A DNA stretch of 64,000 bases, taken from contig NVXM01000011.1 in the NCBI GenBank assembly GCA_002733865.1, positions 1 through 64,000 on the forward strand, in the 5' to 3' direction. Within the stretch, counting starts at the first letter, position 1. The number at the start of each line of letters is the position of its first letter. Positions 20,079 to 28,480 of this stretch are shown here, one piece after another. Below the pieces are notes generated by a model. It made no database searches. It was given only the letters and a program-made list of their open reading frames with translations, and was not told the DNA's origin. This DNA is from Sphingopyxis sp. (lineage in GTDB: Bacteria; Pseudomonadota; Alphaproteobacteria; Sphingomonadales; Sphingomonadaceae). Position numbers and translations under genes: made by a program.

Positions 20079-21524
20079 TTATTTGCGGTAATCCAGCGGC
20101 GGATCGCGATCACCCAGCAGCGACTTATACTGATAATCCGGCCCGCGCGCCTTGTCGAAGTCAGCCTTGGCTTCGGCGCGCAATTCAGGATTGGTGTACA
20201 GCTCAATCGCCGCGAGTGTCAGCGTCTTGGCAGCAACCTGCACGCCCTTGAAGCCGATCGACATGCCGCTGGCTGCGGAGGATTGCCAACTGTGCGCGGA
20301 AGTGCCCGGGACCCAGGTTGCGGTGCGCAGGCCAACTGTCGGCGTGGCATAGGAAACATCACCGACATCGGTCGAGCCATAGCCGAGCGTCACATCATAG
20401 GGCTGCACCTCTTCCTGGCTGCCCAGCTTGTGGTCTGGCTTGTCAAAGCTGGCGTAGATTTTTTCGGCAAATTTCTCTTCTTCGGGCGTATAGCTGATCC
20501 CGCCGACCTGCCGCAATTTGGCGTCCATCATTTTCGCCAGCGGCTCGTTGACCAGTAACGGGTTGTTGCCGTGGATCACTTCCCAGTCGACCTTGGTGCC
20601 CGTGCCCATCGCAGCACCATGCGCCGCTTCTTCCAGCCGCGTCCAGATCGCATCGACCTGCTCCCGATCGGGATCACGGACATAATAGAATACCTCGGCA
20701 AAGTCCGGCACCACATTGGGCGCGGTTCCGCCTTCGGTGATGACATAGTGGATACGTGTCTGCTGCGGCACATGCTCCCGCATCATGTTGACCATCATGT
20801 CAAACGCCTCGACCCCGTCGAGCGCCGAGCGTGCCTTTTCCGGTGCGCCAGCGGCATGAGCGGAGACGCCTCGGAACCGGAATTTCGCCGAGCGGTTGGC
20901 GAGGGTGGTGCGGGCGGCGGCCGAGTTTTCGTCATCGGCGTGCCAGTGCAGGGCGATATCGACATCGTTAAACAGGCCTGCGCGAACCATATAAACCTTG
21001 CCGCTGCCACCTTCTTCGGCCGGCGTTCCATAAAGCCGTACGCGACCGGGCGTTCCGGTCTCTTCCAGCCACTTGCTGACGGCAATTGCCGCCTCTACCG
21101 ATCCGGCACCGAACAGATTGTGGCCGCAGGCATGGGCGGCTGTCTTGCCATCGATAGGCGACCGGGTGGCGACGGCGTCCTGGTTGATCCCGGGCAGGGC
21201 GTCATATTCTGCCAGAATAGCGATCACCGGACCACCCCTACCAAATTCGGCAGTAAAGGCGGTTTGAATGCCAGCGACACCGGAGGTGATCTTGAAACCG
21301 TTGGATTTCAGTATTTGCTTGAGCAAATCGCTGGATTTCTGCTCCTGATAGCCAACTTCTGCCCATTCCCACAACTGACGGGCAGTTTTGGCCGATTCGT
21401 CGGCCCGGGAATCGATCAGAGCCGATATGTCCGCCATAGTATCAGTTTGCTGGGCCTGGGCGGCTGCAGGAACCGTCGCAAGGGCCAAAATCAGGGAGAA
21501 AGGGATCATAAGGAGCCTCATCAT
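20079..21524 (-). CDS. Exported M20-family amidohydrolase (AbgB-like)
   Basis: A 481-residue metallohydrolase with a signal peptide (LILALATVPAAAQAQQ), so probably periplasmic. M20 landmarks are AILAEYDALPGI, AHACGHNLFGAGSVEAAIA, GTPAEEGGSGKVYMVRAGLF and HWHADDEN, followed by a dimerisation lid (FRGVSAHAAGAPEKARSALDGVEA). It resembles p-aminobenzoyl-glutamate hydrolase subunit B and related amidohydrolases that deacylate amino acids or peptides. The ATG at 21524 is used. A later in-frame ATG at 21509, preceded by AGG, would shorten the protein by five residues. Confidence 0.88.
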   Translation of the reverse strand: MMRLLMIPFSLILALATVPAAAQAQQTDTMADISALIDSRADESAKTARQLWEWAEVGYQEQKSSDLLKQILKSNGFKITSGVAGIQTAFTAEFGRGGPVIAILAEYDALPGINQDAVATRSPIDGKTAAHACGHNLFGAGSVEAAIAVSKWLEETGTPGRVRLYGTPAEEGGSGKVYMVRAGLFNDVDIALHWHADDENSAAARTTLANRSAKFRFRGVSAHAAGAPEKARSALDGVEAFDMMVNMMREHVPQQTRIHYVITEGGTAPNVVPDFAEVFYYVRDPDREQVDAIWTRLEEAAHGAAMGTGTKVDWEVIHGNNPLLVNEPLAKMMDAKLRQVGGISYTPEEEKFAEKIYASFDKPDHKLGSQEEVQPYDVTLGYGSTDVGDVSYATPTVGLRTATWVPGTSAHSWQSSAASGMSIGFKGVQVAAKTLTLAAIELYTNPELRAEAKADFDKARGPDYQYKSLLGDRDPPLDYRK

Positions 21525-21719
21525 TTTCTAGTTGGTGCGTAGCATCGGAGATTGCACGAACCGGGGGAGGCGAGCAACCGTCTTCTGACCCCGGCGCCAG
21601 TTGTGCTGAGCGACAGCCAGTTGCAAAAATGCTATTCGCAGGTGCAGCATTTCAAATTGCAACTTAATTTTGGTGGGTCATAGTCAGGGCACAGACATTA
21701 AACCAAATGGAGTTAAACC

Positions 21720-21986
21720 ATGCGTAAACTATCCTCCCTCATCCTTGCAGCCACTGCACTGTCCTTCACCGCTTCTGCCGCTTCCGCTGCTGAAGTAGAG
21801 CGCAACGATCGGCTGTACGACGCAACAGGCTCCAGCGTAGCCAAGGTAAACCGGGTTACCGATACCGGTGATGTTCTGGTCATCTACAAAGGCAAAGTAC
21901 GGCGGATCGAAGCTTCGACACTGTCGAACGATGATGGCAAGCTGGTCACCACCCTGACCAAGACGGAAATCCGTCGCCTCGACTAA
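21720..21986 (+). CDS. Small exported protein of unknown function
   Basis: An 88-residue protein with a clear signal peptide (LILAATALSFTASAASA, cleavage before EVERN), leaving about 65 residues of mature, basic-acidic mixed sequence (VIYKGKVRRIEASTLSNDDGK). It has an ATG start with GGAG upstream. I do not recognise a family, though short sphingomonad periplasmic proteins of this kind are common. A strong terminator follows 43 bases after the stop codon, so it is probably transcribed alone. Confidence 0.75.
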   Translation: MRKLSSLILAATALSFTASAASAAEVERNDRLYDATGSSVAKVNRVTDTGDVLVIYKGKVRRIEASTLSNDDGKLVTTLTKTEIRRLD

Positions 21987-22029
21987 GCGCTTTTTCAAGC
22001 CACAGGCAGTGACCAACACTGCAACCGAA

Positions 22030-22065
22030 AGCCGGTGCTTGTCGTCAAGCGCCGGCTTTTTTTTT
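22030..22065 (+). terminator. Strong rho-independent terminator
   Basis: A 12-bp stem (22030-22041 with 22046-22057, one G-T pair, loop TCGT) followed by nine T on the plus strand. It ends the small exported protein transcript. The converging mobA coding sequence runs through it, so its T-tract encodes the lysines near the MobA C-terminus. Confidence 0.9.
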
Positions 22066-22635
22066 GGCACCGGCGGCGGCAAGGTCCTCTGGTCGATTGA
22101 TGTTGATGAACTGCGTCGGGTCGGTCCAAGTCACTGATTCAGAAGAACATTGCCGGACCAGCCATTGTAGCGACGGCGATCGATCGCCGGGATCATGGGT
22201 GGCGCGAACGGAGTTGACGACGTCACACCGCCAGTAGGCGAAGGTGGGATGCATACGCTCAGGGTCCTGTGCCACGGCGCATCGACTATCTGCCGTGAGT
22301 CGTTGGGTCAGGTCTTCCGGAGCGAACGGCGCGTCAACCGGCACCGTGACAAAACCGGCCACGTCGGGCCGTAACTCTCGCAGCTTTGCGGACACGGTGA
22401 AGATTGCTCCGACCGGACCTCCCGGTGCATCCGGATCGTCCGGCATGATCGGTAGGCCAGTGCCATAGTCCTGCTTTGCCGAGAGAAATATACGATCCGC
22501 CTTTGCAGAAAAGCGGCGGATCAGGATATCAATCAGCCGCTCTCCGTTCAATTCGATGACCGCCTTGTCCGTCCCCATCCGGCGCGACTCGCCACCGGCG
22601 AGAATGACGAGGCAGGCTCCCGCGTTGCTGGTCAT
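22045..22635 (-). CDS. mobA: Molybdenum cofactor guanylyltransferase-like protein
   Basis: A 196-residue MobA-type nucleotidyltransferase that would transfer GMP from GTP to molybdopterin. The N-terminal signature VILAGGESRRMGTDKA binds the nucleotide, and VPVDAPFAP supplies the metal-binding aspartate region. Length matches MobA. The alternative is the related MocA cytidylyltransferase, whose signature is similar. The C-terminus AAAGAKKKAGA is encoded by the terminator of the opposing gene. ATG start at 22635, 38 bases beyond the stop of the CHAP gene transcribed in the same direction. Confidence 0.8.
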   Translation of the reverse strand: MTSNAGACLVILAGGESRRMGTDKAVIELNGERLIDILIRRFSAKADRIFLSAKQDYGTGLPIMPDDPDAPGGPVGAIFTVSAKLRELRPDVAGFVTVPVDAPFAPEDLTQRLTADSRCAVAQDPERMHPTFAYWRCDVVNSVRATHDPGDRSPSLQWLVRQCSSESVTWTDPTQFININRPEDLAAAGAKKKAGA

Positions 22636-22673
22636 GCGATTGGTCTCGGTTGAAGCATGTCCGCAATTTGGCG

Positions 22674-23354
22674 TCAGCTGCCCACTCTGTCCAGCAGTTC
22701 TCCAATCAGATCCCGTGGTTGCGACGATGCAGGACGCTCTTGATCGGCGACTTGCGACAACTCCGCCTTCAATCTTCGATCAAAAAGCTTGCGATTTGGT
22801 GGGCGGCTTTCGCGTGCCGGCTTTGCAGATGCCCAGGTCCGCCCGGCGTTGTTGTTGCCCTGCGCGGGATAAATGAAGCCATTGACGGGATAAGCGGTGG
22901 TCCCGAGCTTGCCAATCGGCGCATACCAGATCCGCACCAGACTCCAGTCGTTATGGGGGGACACATCTTTGGCGATAACCTTGCGCTCGATCTTTCCGCG
23001 GCGTCCGTCGATCGGCGACCAGTTCGCGTGGCTGATCAGAATAGTGCGGTCGTCAATAATCTTGCGCACAACCGCGACATGGCCAAGCCGCATCGGGCCA
23101 TAGCCGGGTAGTGACAGAACCGCGCCTTCTGCCGGTCTGCTGCCCCGTTGATAAACGCCCTCAGCCTGATCCCACCAACTATGTGCATCACCATAAATTT
23201 GAATCCCGCTCAGCTGACGGGCAAAAGGCACGCACTGGATATAATCTTCAGCTTTAACTGGCGTGGGCATGAAGATCGCCTGCAACGCGAGCAGGATCGG
23301 GATGATAGCATTGCGTAGTGAGATGAAAGAATTTTTGAGGGTCGTTCTATTCAT
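22674..23354 (-). CDS. Exported CHAP-domain amidase/peptidase
   Basis: A 226-residue protein with an N-terminal hydrophobic signal (AIIPILLALQAIFMPTPVKA) and a CHAP domain. The likely nucleophile is the Cys in YIQCVPFARQLSG, and the His is in MRLGHVAVVRKI. CHAP enzymes cut peptidoglycan peptide links or act as amidases. The C-terminal ~60 residues are charged and low in complexity (NNNAGRTWASAKPARES). A longer frame starts at 23483 but would overlap recF and push the signal sequence inward, so MNRTTLK at 23354 is preferred. Confidence 0.8.
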   Translation of the reverse strand: MNRTTLKNSFISLRNAIIPILLALQAIFMPTPVKAEDYIQCVPFARQLSGIQIYGDAHSWWDQAEGVYQRGSRPAEGAVLSLPGYGPMRLGHVAVVRKIIDDRTILISHANWSPIDGRRGKIERKVIAKDVSPHNDWSLVRIWYAPIGKLGTTAYPVNGFIYPAQGNNNAGRTWASAKPARESRPPNRKLFDRRLKAELSQVADQERPASSQPRDLIGELLDRVGS

Positions 23355-23433
23355 TTCGAGAGAATAGTCATTGAGCGGCAAGTCTGCGCTAATGAATATC
23401 GTGAATCTGACGTAAACCTTTATTAATTGAGCC

Positions 23434-24507
23434 TTATCTGAGCCTGACGCGGCCATCCGAAACTTCGAAATGCAAAGCGCCATCCGGAATATCGCTGAAC
23501 AAACTGGGCTCAGTACCGGTCAGCCAGACTTGGCCGCCCCTTTCGGCGAGCTTGCCAAAGAGGGCTGCCCGGCGCTCCGGATCGAGATGGGCTGCAACTT
23601 CATCGAGCAGCAATATCGGCCGATCTGCGCGCCGATCCGCGATTAGGTCAGCATGCGCGAGGATCATCGAGAACAATAGCGCTTTCTGTTCACCGGTCGA
23701 GCATTTGCCGGCTGGCTGTTGTTTGGCCGCATGAAAGACGTCGAGATCCGTTCGGTGCGGGCCCCTGATCGTGCGACCGGCAGCTCGGTCAGCAGCTCGA
23801 TATTGTCGAAGCATCTGTAGAAGCTGGTCTTCGGTCAGTAACTGGCCGTCCGCCAGCTGGATATGTGGCGTCGCGAAAATGCTCTGGTCGGAGTGGTGCA
23901 ATCTCTCGTTCAACGCCGTCACCATCCGATCCCGGGCCTCTGCTACCAACGAACCATAGCGCGCCAACTGCTTTTCGAGGCTTTCCATCCAGTCATTGTC
24001 TGTCGGCCGCGCATCCGCAAGCAGGCGGTTGCGTTCACGCCGCGCGGCATCATAGCGGGCGCAGTTCCCCGCATGAGCTGGTTCCAGTGCGGTCACCAGA
24101 CGATCGAGGAAGTTTCGGCGGCCGGATGCTCCCTCTGTAAAGAGCCGGTCCATAGCCGGGGTCAGCCACAATATTGACAGCCATTCGGCCAGCTCATTGG
24201 TCGGAACCGCGGCTTCGTTGATCCTCGTCTTGCGTCGCTCAGGGTAATCCACTGTGGTGCCGCTGCCGAGATGAGCATCGTTTAATCGAGCTGCCACGGC
24301 GAAATCGCCGGGGCCATTTTGGTTCGCGATGTCGCGGAGCGAGGCGCGCCGCAGACCGCGCCCCGGCGCCAACATGGAAACCGCCTCCAGTACATTTGTC
24401 TTCCCAGCGCCATTTGCCCCGCTGAAAACCATAAAGCCCGGCGCGGCATTCAGGCGCAATTCGGAATAATTTCGAAAGTTGTGCAGAGTGAGCTGGGAAA
24501 GGGACAT
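23434..24507 (-). CDS. recF: DNA replication and repair protein RecF
   Basis: A 357-residue SMC-like ATPase that loads RecA at gaps as part of RecFOR. The N-terminus reads LSQLTLHNFRNYSELRL. Walker A is GANGAGKTN, the signature region is CSTGEQKALLFSMIL, and Walker B is RPILLLDEVAAHLD. Length is typical. A GTG at 24522 would add five residues; the ATG at 24507 puts the start where RecF proteins usually begin. No dnaA, dnaN or gyrB neighbours are present, which is common in this order. Confidence 0.95.
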   Translation of the reverse strand: MSLSQLTLHNFRNYSELRLNAAPGFMVFSGANGAGKTNVLEAVSMLAPGRGLRRASLRDIANQNGPGDFAVAARLNDAHLGSGTTVDYPERRKTRINEAAVPTNELAEWLSILWLTPAMDRLFTEGASGRRNFLDRLVTALEPAHAGNCARYDAARRERNRLLADARPTDNDWMESLEKQLARYGSLVAEARDRMVTALNERLHHSDQSIFATPHIQLADGQLLTEDQLLQMLRQYRAADRAAGRTIRGPHRTDLDVFHAAKQQPAGKCSTGEQKALLFSMILAHADLIADRRADRPILLLDEVAAHLDPERRAALFGKLAERGGQVWLTGTEPSLFSDIPDGALHFEVSDGRVRLR

Positions 24508-24693
24508 GTTAGGGCTGTTCACTAGCTTTCGCTATCCGTGAAGAGAAGCAAATTCGGACTGGCGGTTTGTTCCTTCGATCGGGCTGACTAGTGATGCCAA
24601 TAATTGGAATTACACACCAAAACTTAGTGTTATATATTGTCAAAATAACTCGAGATCCGGTTAAAATGTTGAAATATATAGAAGTTTATCTTT

Positions 24694-24709
24694 TGGCATA
24701 GCATGTGCA
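24694..24709 (+). promoter_or_regulatory. Candidate sigma-54 (-24/-12) promoter
   Basis: TGGCATA-GCAT-GTGCA matches 9 of the 12 defined positions of the RpoN consensus TGGCACG-N4-TTGCA. The invariant GG and GC are spaced exactly as required. It lies 57 bases before the first small peptide gene, leaving a leader of about 45 bases. In enterobacteria psp operons are driven by sigma-54 and PspF. That this operon encodes a PspC protein supports the call, but no activator gene is in the window. Confidence 0.5.
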
Positions 24710-24766
24710 ATGAGTCTGGCATCTTCGCAATAGTGCGAAACTGTCTAACTCGGAAGGAAATTACAA

Positions 24767-24886
24767 ATGTTCGCCAACGTCTCCAGCCATATCTCTGCCA
24801 CCGTTGCCGCCCTATTCACTGCAGCCATCTTTGTCGGTGCAAGCGTCGGTCCGGCCGTGAGCAACGCTGCTTCAGTAGTTGCCTAA
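24767..24886 (+). CDS. 39-residue peptide, first tandem paralogue
   Basis: A 39-codon frame starting with ATG after GGAAGGAA. It encodes a short polar N-terminus, a hydrophobic helix (TVAALFTAAIFVGASVG) and an Ala/Val-rich tail (PAVSNAASVVA). It aligns without gaps to the next frame, with 15 of 39 residues identical and a shared core FVGASxxPAV. No known family comes to mind. It could be a small membrane peptide or a secreted peptide. It sits directly before its paralogue and a PspC gene, in the same direction. Confidence 0.65.
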   Translation: MFANVSSHISATVAALFTAAIFVGASVGPAVSNAASVVA

Positions 24887-24915
24887 ATCCAGTGTCCAGC
24901 AGAAAGATACACATC

Positions 24916-25035
24916 ATGTCACACAGTCTTCAAAACTCCATGCTCTCCGCATTTGCTGCAGCGATCTCAGCAGTCTTGTTCGTGGGCGCCAGCATCGCAC
25001 CGGCCGTTAACAGCGCATCGTCACTGGTGATCTGA
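24916..25035 (+). CDS. 39-residue peptide, second tandem paralogue
   Basis: Exactly the same length as the preceding frame and clearly related: polar N-terminus, hydrophobic helix (AFAAAISAVLFVGASIA), then PAVNSASSLVI. Its TGA overlaps the ATG of the PspC gene (TGATG), so the two are probably translationally coupled. The Shine-Dalgarno is weak (AGAAAGA further upstream). Equal length, ungapped similarity and conserved core argue that both frames are real and arose by duplication. A role as membrane-stress peptides acting with PspC is a guess. Confidence 0.65.
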   Translation: MSHSLQNSMLSAFAAAISAVLFVGASIAPAVNSASSLVI

Positions 25036-25298
25036 TGGCTGACAGTAACAAACGCCCCGACTCTCGCTCCGGCAGCCGGCCGGGCCCCGTATCATCAAAC
25101 AAAGGAAGCAACAGACCCGTGAAAAACAAACTCAAACTCGACAAGGCAAATGGGAAACTGATGGGCGTCTGCTCAGGACTGGCCAATTGGAGTGGCATGG
25201 ATGTCAACTTGCTGCGGATTGTCTTCGTTCTTGCGACGATATTCGGTTTTGGCTCCGCAATTATAATATATCTGGCGATCGGTTTGATTGTTGACTGA
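25035..25298 (+). CDS. PspC-domain membrane protein
   Basis: An 87-residue protein. A polar, Arg/Ser/Pro-rich N-terminus of ~35 residues precedes a PspC domain: KLDKANGKLMGVCSGLANW, then DVNLLRIVFVLATIFGF and a membrane helix SAIIIYLAIGLIVD. PspC proteins sense or relay envelope stress in the phage-shock response and bind PspB or PspA in some bacteria. No pspA or pspB is adjacent. The start codon overlaps the stop of the second small peptide, which ties the three frames into one unit. Confidence 0.85.
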   Translation: MADSNKRPDSRSGSRPGPVSSNKGSNRPVKNKLKLDKANGKLMGVCSGLANWSGMDVNLLRIVFVLATIFGFGSAIIIYLAIGLIVD

Positions 25299-25424
25299 TC
25301 CGCACAGCTATTCTTCGCTAAATGATATAACATACGGAAAATATTGAATTAAAATTGTGGACCGCTCTGGCCATTCTGTGTAATCGGGATTTTGAATAAT
25401 CGTATTGCACATGTTGGAGCGCAG

Positions 25425-26387
25425 ATGTCTGCAGGTCACCATCATAACCACGGGCCGATACCCCACAGCCATCACGACCGGCATGGTGGGCACAGCCACA
25501 TGCCGACCAATTTCAGCCGAGCCTTCGCTCTCGGTATAGCGCTCAATGTCCTGTATATCATCGTTGAGGTCACCTATGGTCTGCTTGCGGGATCGATGGC
25601 CTTGCTCGCCGACGCTGGCCATAATCTGTCTGACGTACTTGGGCTCGCCGTCGCATGGGCCGGCTCAGAGCTTGGCAAGCGGCCGCCAAGCAAACGATTT
25701 ACTTATGGGCTCGGCGGCTCATCTATTTTGGCCGCGTTGTTCAACGGACTGTTCCTCTTGGTCGCCTGCGGAGCGATTGCGCTGGAAGCTATACAGCGCT
25801 TCAGTTCGCCCAGCCCGGTTGCGTCAATCACGGTCGTGATCGTTGCCTCGATCGGAATTATCATAAATTTCGGTACTGCAATGCTTTTTGTGCGCGGTCA
25901 GAAAAAAGATATCAACATTCGCGGTGCTTTTCTCCATATGATGGCCGATGCCGGAGTTTCGGCTGGCGTGGTTGTAGGCGCAATCGTGATTTACGTCAGC
26001 GGATGGACCTGGATCGATCCGCTCATCAGTTTGCTGATCGTTGTGCTGATTTTCTGGAGTACCTGGGGGCTTTTGTCCGAAGCAGTGCGGATGTCGCTGG
26101 CGGGTGTACCTCGCGATATCGACGTCGAAGATGTGCAGCGATATCTTACCTCTTTGCCTGGCGTCGAAACTGTCCATGATCTGCATATCTGGCCGATGAG
26201 TACCAGCGAGACAGCGATGACCGCTCATTTGGTTCTGCCCGGCGGCCATCCTGGAAAGGGGTTTTTGGCATCGGTTCAGAAGGAGGTGAAGACGCGGTTC
26301 GCGATTCATCATACCACTCTTCAGATTGAGCTCGAAGACGAAGAGGCGGATCTTTGCCAAGTTGACTGCGCCGAACAGCACGAATGA
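25425..26387 (+). CDS. Cation diffusion facilitator (CzcD/DmeF-like) metal exporter
   Basis: A 320-residue CDF transporter that exports Zn, Co, Ni or Cd in exchange for protons. The His-rich N-terminus (GHHHNHG, HSHHDRHGGHSH) probably binds metal. Six membrane segments follow. Transport-site residues are in LADAGHNLSDVLGLAVAW (HxxxD) and HMMADAGVSAG (HxxxD), which resembles the Zn-type H/D site. A cytoplasmic C-terminal domain has HDLHIWPMSTSETAMTAHL. The ATG at 25425 has TTGGAG upstream and is better than an upstream in-frame TTG. Confidence 0.92.
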   Translation: MSAGHHHNHGPIPHSHHDRHGGHSHMPTNFSRAFALGIALNVLYIIVEVTYGLLAGSMALLADAGHNLSDVLGLAVAWAGSELGKRPPSKRFTYGLGGSSILAALFNGLFLLVACGAIALEAIQRFSSPSPVASITVVIVASIGIIINFGTAMLFVRGQKKDINIRGAFLHMMADAGVSAGVVVGAIVIYVSGWTWIDPLISLLIVVLIFWSTWGLLSEAVRMSLAGVPRDIDVEDVQRYLTSLPGVETVHDLHIWPMSTSETAMTAHLVLPGGHPGKGFLASVQKEVKTRFAIHHTTLQIELEDEEADLCQVDCAEQHE

Positions 26388-26611
26388 GATGCCCAGGATT
26401 TAGGTCCGCGCCTTAGTCAAAATTTTCATGACACCTGCTTATTATGGGCATCCTGATTACATCTTTCAGGCAGTCTGGCACTGGCCTAGGAAAGTGGCGC
26501 GCTGACGAATGTTGACCATTGCACCAAGGGACATCTTTCATTGCGTCGTCAGGAAATAGACTTATGGTATCGCAATAAACGCGGCACCAGAACCCGCGAG
26601 GGGGAGGATGT

Positions 26612-27250
26612 GTGCACGACCAGATTAAACCGAGTTGGTTGTCGGAAATTGTCCGCCGGTTTGCCGTCTTCATATATACGGTGAATGGATGGACCGCCGT
26701 TCAGGAAAATGTGCCACCCCGAAAAGCGATCATCATCGCCGCCCCACACACCAGCAACTGGGACTTTCTTTACTTTTTTGGGCTCACGAACAAGCTCAAA
26801 ATCAAGTCATACTGGATTGGCAAGGACACGTTGTTCAAGTGGCCGTGGGGCAATATGATGCGGCGCTTGGGAGGTATACCGGTCAATCGGTCAAAATCCC
26901 AAAATATGGTCGACGCGATGGTGAGGGAGTTTAACCGGCGTGACGATTTTCTGTTGACGATCCCGCCGGAAGGGACCCGCGGTAGCGTCAAGCAATGGCG
27001 GACCGGATTCTATTATATTGCGCTGAAGGCGAAGGTACCGCTGATCATTGGTTTGATGGATTATTCCAAAAAAACCGGTGGATTGGGCCCGTCTTTCATG
27101 CCTTCAGGAAATTATAAAGCGGACATGCAGAAGCTCAGCAATTTTTACCATAGCGTGACCCCAAAATATCCAGGGAAAGCGATGCGCGATATTGTCTCGA
27201 CAGAGCCCGGACTGGAGTGTGAACCGCCGAGCAAAGGAGAGGCCATTTGA
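26612..27250 (+). CDS. PlsC-like 1-acylglycerol-3-phosphate acyltransferase family protein
   Basis: A 212-residue acyltransferase. The catalytic HxxxxD motif is in AAPHTSNWDFLYF, and the glycerol-phosphate binding motif appears as TIPPEGTRGSV. It is shorter than PlsC and similar to stand-alone lysophospholipid acyltransferases. The start is a GTG behind GGGGAGG. It overlaps the next gene by four bases (TTGA), and that gene overlaps the VOC gene (GTGA), so the three form a translationally coupled operon. Confidence 0.85.
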   Translation: MHDQIKPSWLSEIVRRFAVFIYTVNGWTAVQENVPPRKAIIIAAPHTSNWDFLYFFGLTNKLKIKSYWIGKDTLFKWPWGNMMRRLGGIPVNRSKSQNMVDAMVREFNRRDDFLLTIPPEGTRGSVKQWRTGFYYIALKAKVPLIIGLMDYSKKTGGLGPSFMPSGNYKADMQKLSNFYHSVTPKYPGKAMRDIVSTEPGLECEPPSKGEAI

Positions 27251-28056
27251 ACCTGCTTGGATCCTTGGGACTGAACTTTGGATTGCTGGTCATGATCATG
27301 ATCGTCCTGTGGCTGATATCCATCCGCATTCGAGGCGTTTCTTTTATCGATGCGTTTTGGGCTTATGGCATGGCGATCATGGCTAGTGCCTCCTTTGTCC
27401 AGACCAAGGCCCCCGGGACTCTGGCATATGCGATCTGGGCGCTGACCGCGCTGTGGGGCATCCGGTTGGGAACGCATCTTTTTCTTCGCTGGCGCAAGGA
27501 AGGCGAAGATGCCCGTTATGAGAAAATTCTTGGCAAAGCGATGAGCAAGCAGGGGATGAGCTTCGCCAAGGCGGCGCTTATCCGGGCTTGGGCGCTGCAG
27601 ATCCCGCTGCTTTTTATCGTCTGCCTGCCGGCGCAGCTTGGTATATTGCTGGCCGGCAAGGATGGACTGGGCCCGATCTCGATTGTCGGTGCTGTTATTG
27701 CCGTGATTGGCATCGGCTTTGAAACCGTTGGAGACATGCAACTCAAGGCTTTCAAGGCCGACCCGAACAATAAGGGAAAAGTCCTCGATAGTGGTCTGTG
27801 GAAATACACCCGGCACCCCAATTACTTTGGAGACTTTTGTGCTTGGTGGGGTATTTGGCTGGTTGCAGCTCCGACCGGCTGGCCAGTCTGGCTCGCTGCA
27901 GTCGGTCCCATATTTTTGAGTTTTACCCTTATGAAATGGAGCGGCGCCCCATTGCTGGAAAAAAGCCTGAAAAAGAACCGGCCGGAATATGCCGACTATA
28001 TCGAGCGCACATCAGGATTTTTCCCGATGCCGCCAAAGAAAAGGACAAAGAGGTGA
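27247..28056 (+). CDS. DUF1295 membrane protein (steroid reductase/ICMT-like)
   Basis: A 269-residue polytopic membrane protein with about six hydrophobic segments. The signature KYTRHPNYFGDFCAWWGIWLV near residue 185 matches DUF1295 proteins, related to 3-oxo-5-alpha-steroid 4-dehydrogenase and isoprenylcysteine methyltransferase folds. It starts with TTG, supported by AAAGGAG just upstream and by the overlap with the acyltransferase stop. Pairing with an acyltransferase hints at lipid modification, but the reaction is unknown. Confidence 0.8.
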   Translation: MNLLGSLGLNFGLLVMIMIVLWLISIRIRGVSFIDAFWAYGMAIMASASFVQTKAPGTLAYAIWALTALWGIRLGTHLFLRWRKEGEDARYEKILGKAMSKQGMSFAKAALIRAWALQIPLLFIVCLPAQLGILLAGKDGLGPISIVGAVIAVIGIGFETVGDMQLKAFKADPNNKGKVLDSGLWKYTRHPNYFGDFCAWWGIWLVAAPTGWPVWLAAVGPIFLSFTLMKWSGAPLLEKSLKKNRPEYADYIERTSGFFPMPPKKRTKR

Positions 28057-28478
28057 TCAAGGGCGTCCATCATATTGCTATTGGAGTTCCTGATATCGAG
28101 GCAGGGCTTGCTTTTTATCGTGATGCTCTCGGTTTCGAGGTGGACTGGCGGAGCGATGTGTCCGCAGACAATAAAAAAGCTGGTGCCGCTGTTGGTATTC
28201 CAAGTTTTGAAGCGAAAATGGCGATGCTGAAAGGCCCGAATATTTGCCTGGAATTATGGCAATATCAGAAGCCAAAGCCACGAGATATGCGCAGTGATCC
28301 GTCGGATTTGGGATATCCGCATATGGCTCTTTCAGTAGAGGATATTGACGCGGAATATGATCGCCTGGCGGCGGCAGGCATGACATTTGTCGGGCCGCCT
28401 GTGGATTTAGGCTCACAGAAAGCGATCTATGGTCGCGACCCTTTTGGCAATATCATCGAATTACTGGAAGAATTTTAA
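28053..28478 (+). CDS. VOC-family (glyoxalase/bleomycin-resistance) protein
   Basis: A 141-residue protein with the vicinal oxygen chelate fold. It begins GVHHIAIGVPDIEAGLAFYRD and ends YGRDPFGNIIELLEEF, the two ends of the canonical beta-alpha-beta-beta-beta unit. Likely metal ligands are the His near residue 6 and the Glu in NIIELLE. The GTG start overlaps the DUF1295 stop by four bases. Substrate unknown; methylmalonyl-CoA epimerase and lactoylglutathione lyase belong to the same superfamily. It converges on the DsbA-like gene with a 2-base gap. Confidence 0.85.
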   Translation: MIKGVHHIAIGVPDIEAGLAFYRDALGFEVDWRSDVSADNKKAGAAVGIPSFEAKMAMLKGPNICLELWQYQKPKPRDMRSDPSDLGYPHMALSVEDIDAEYDRLAAAGMTFVGPPVDLGSQKAIYGRDPFGNIIELLEEF

Positions 28479-28480
28479 TT

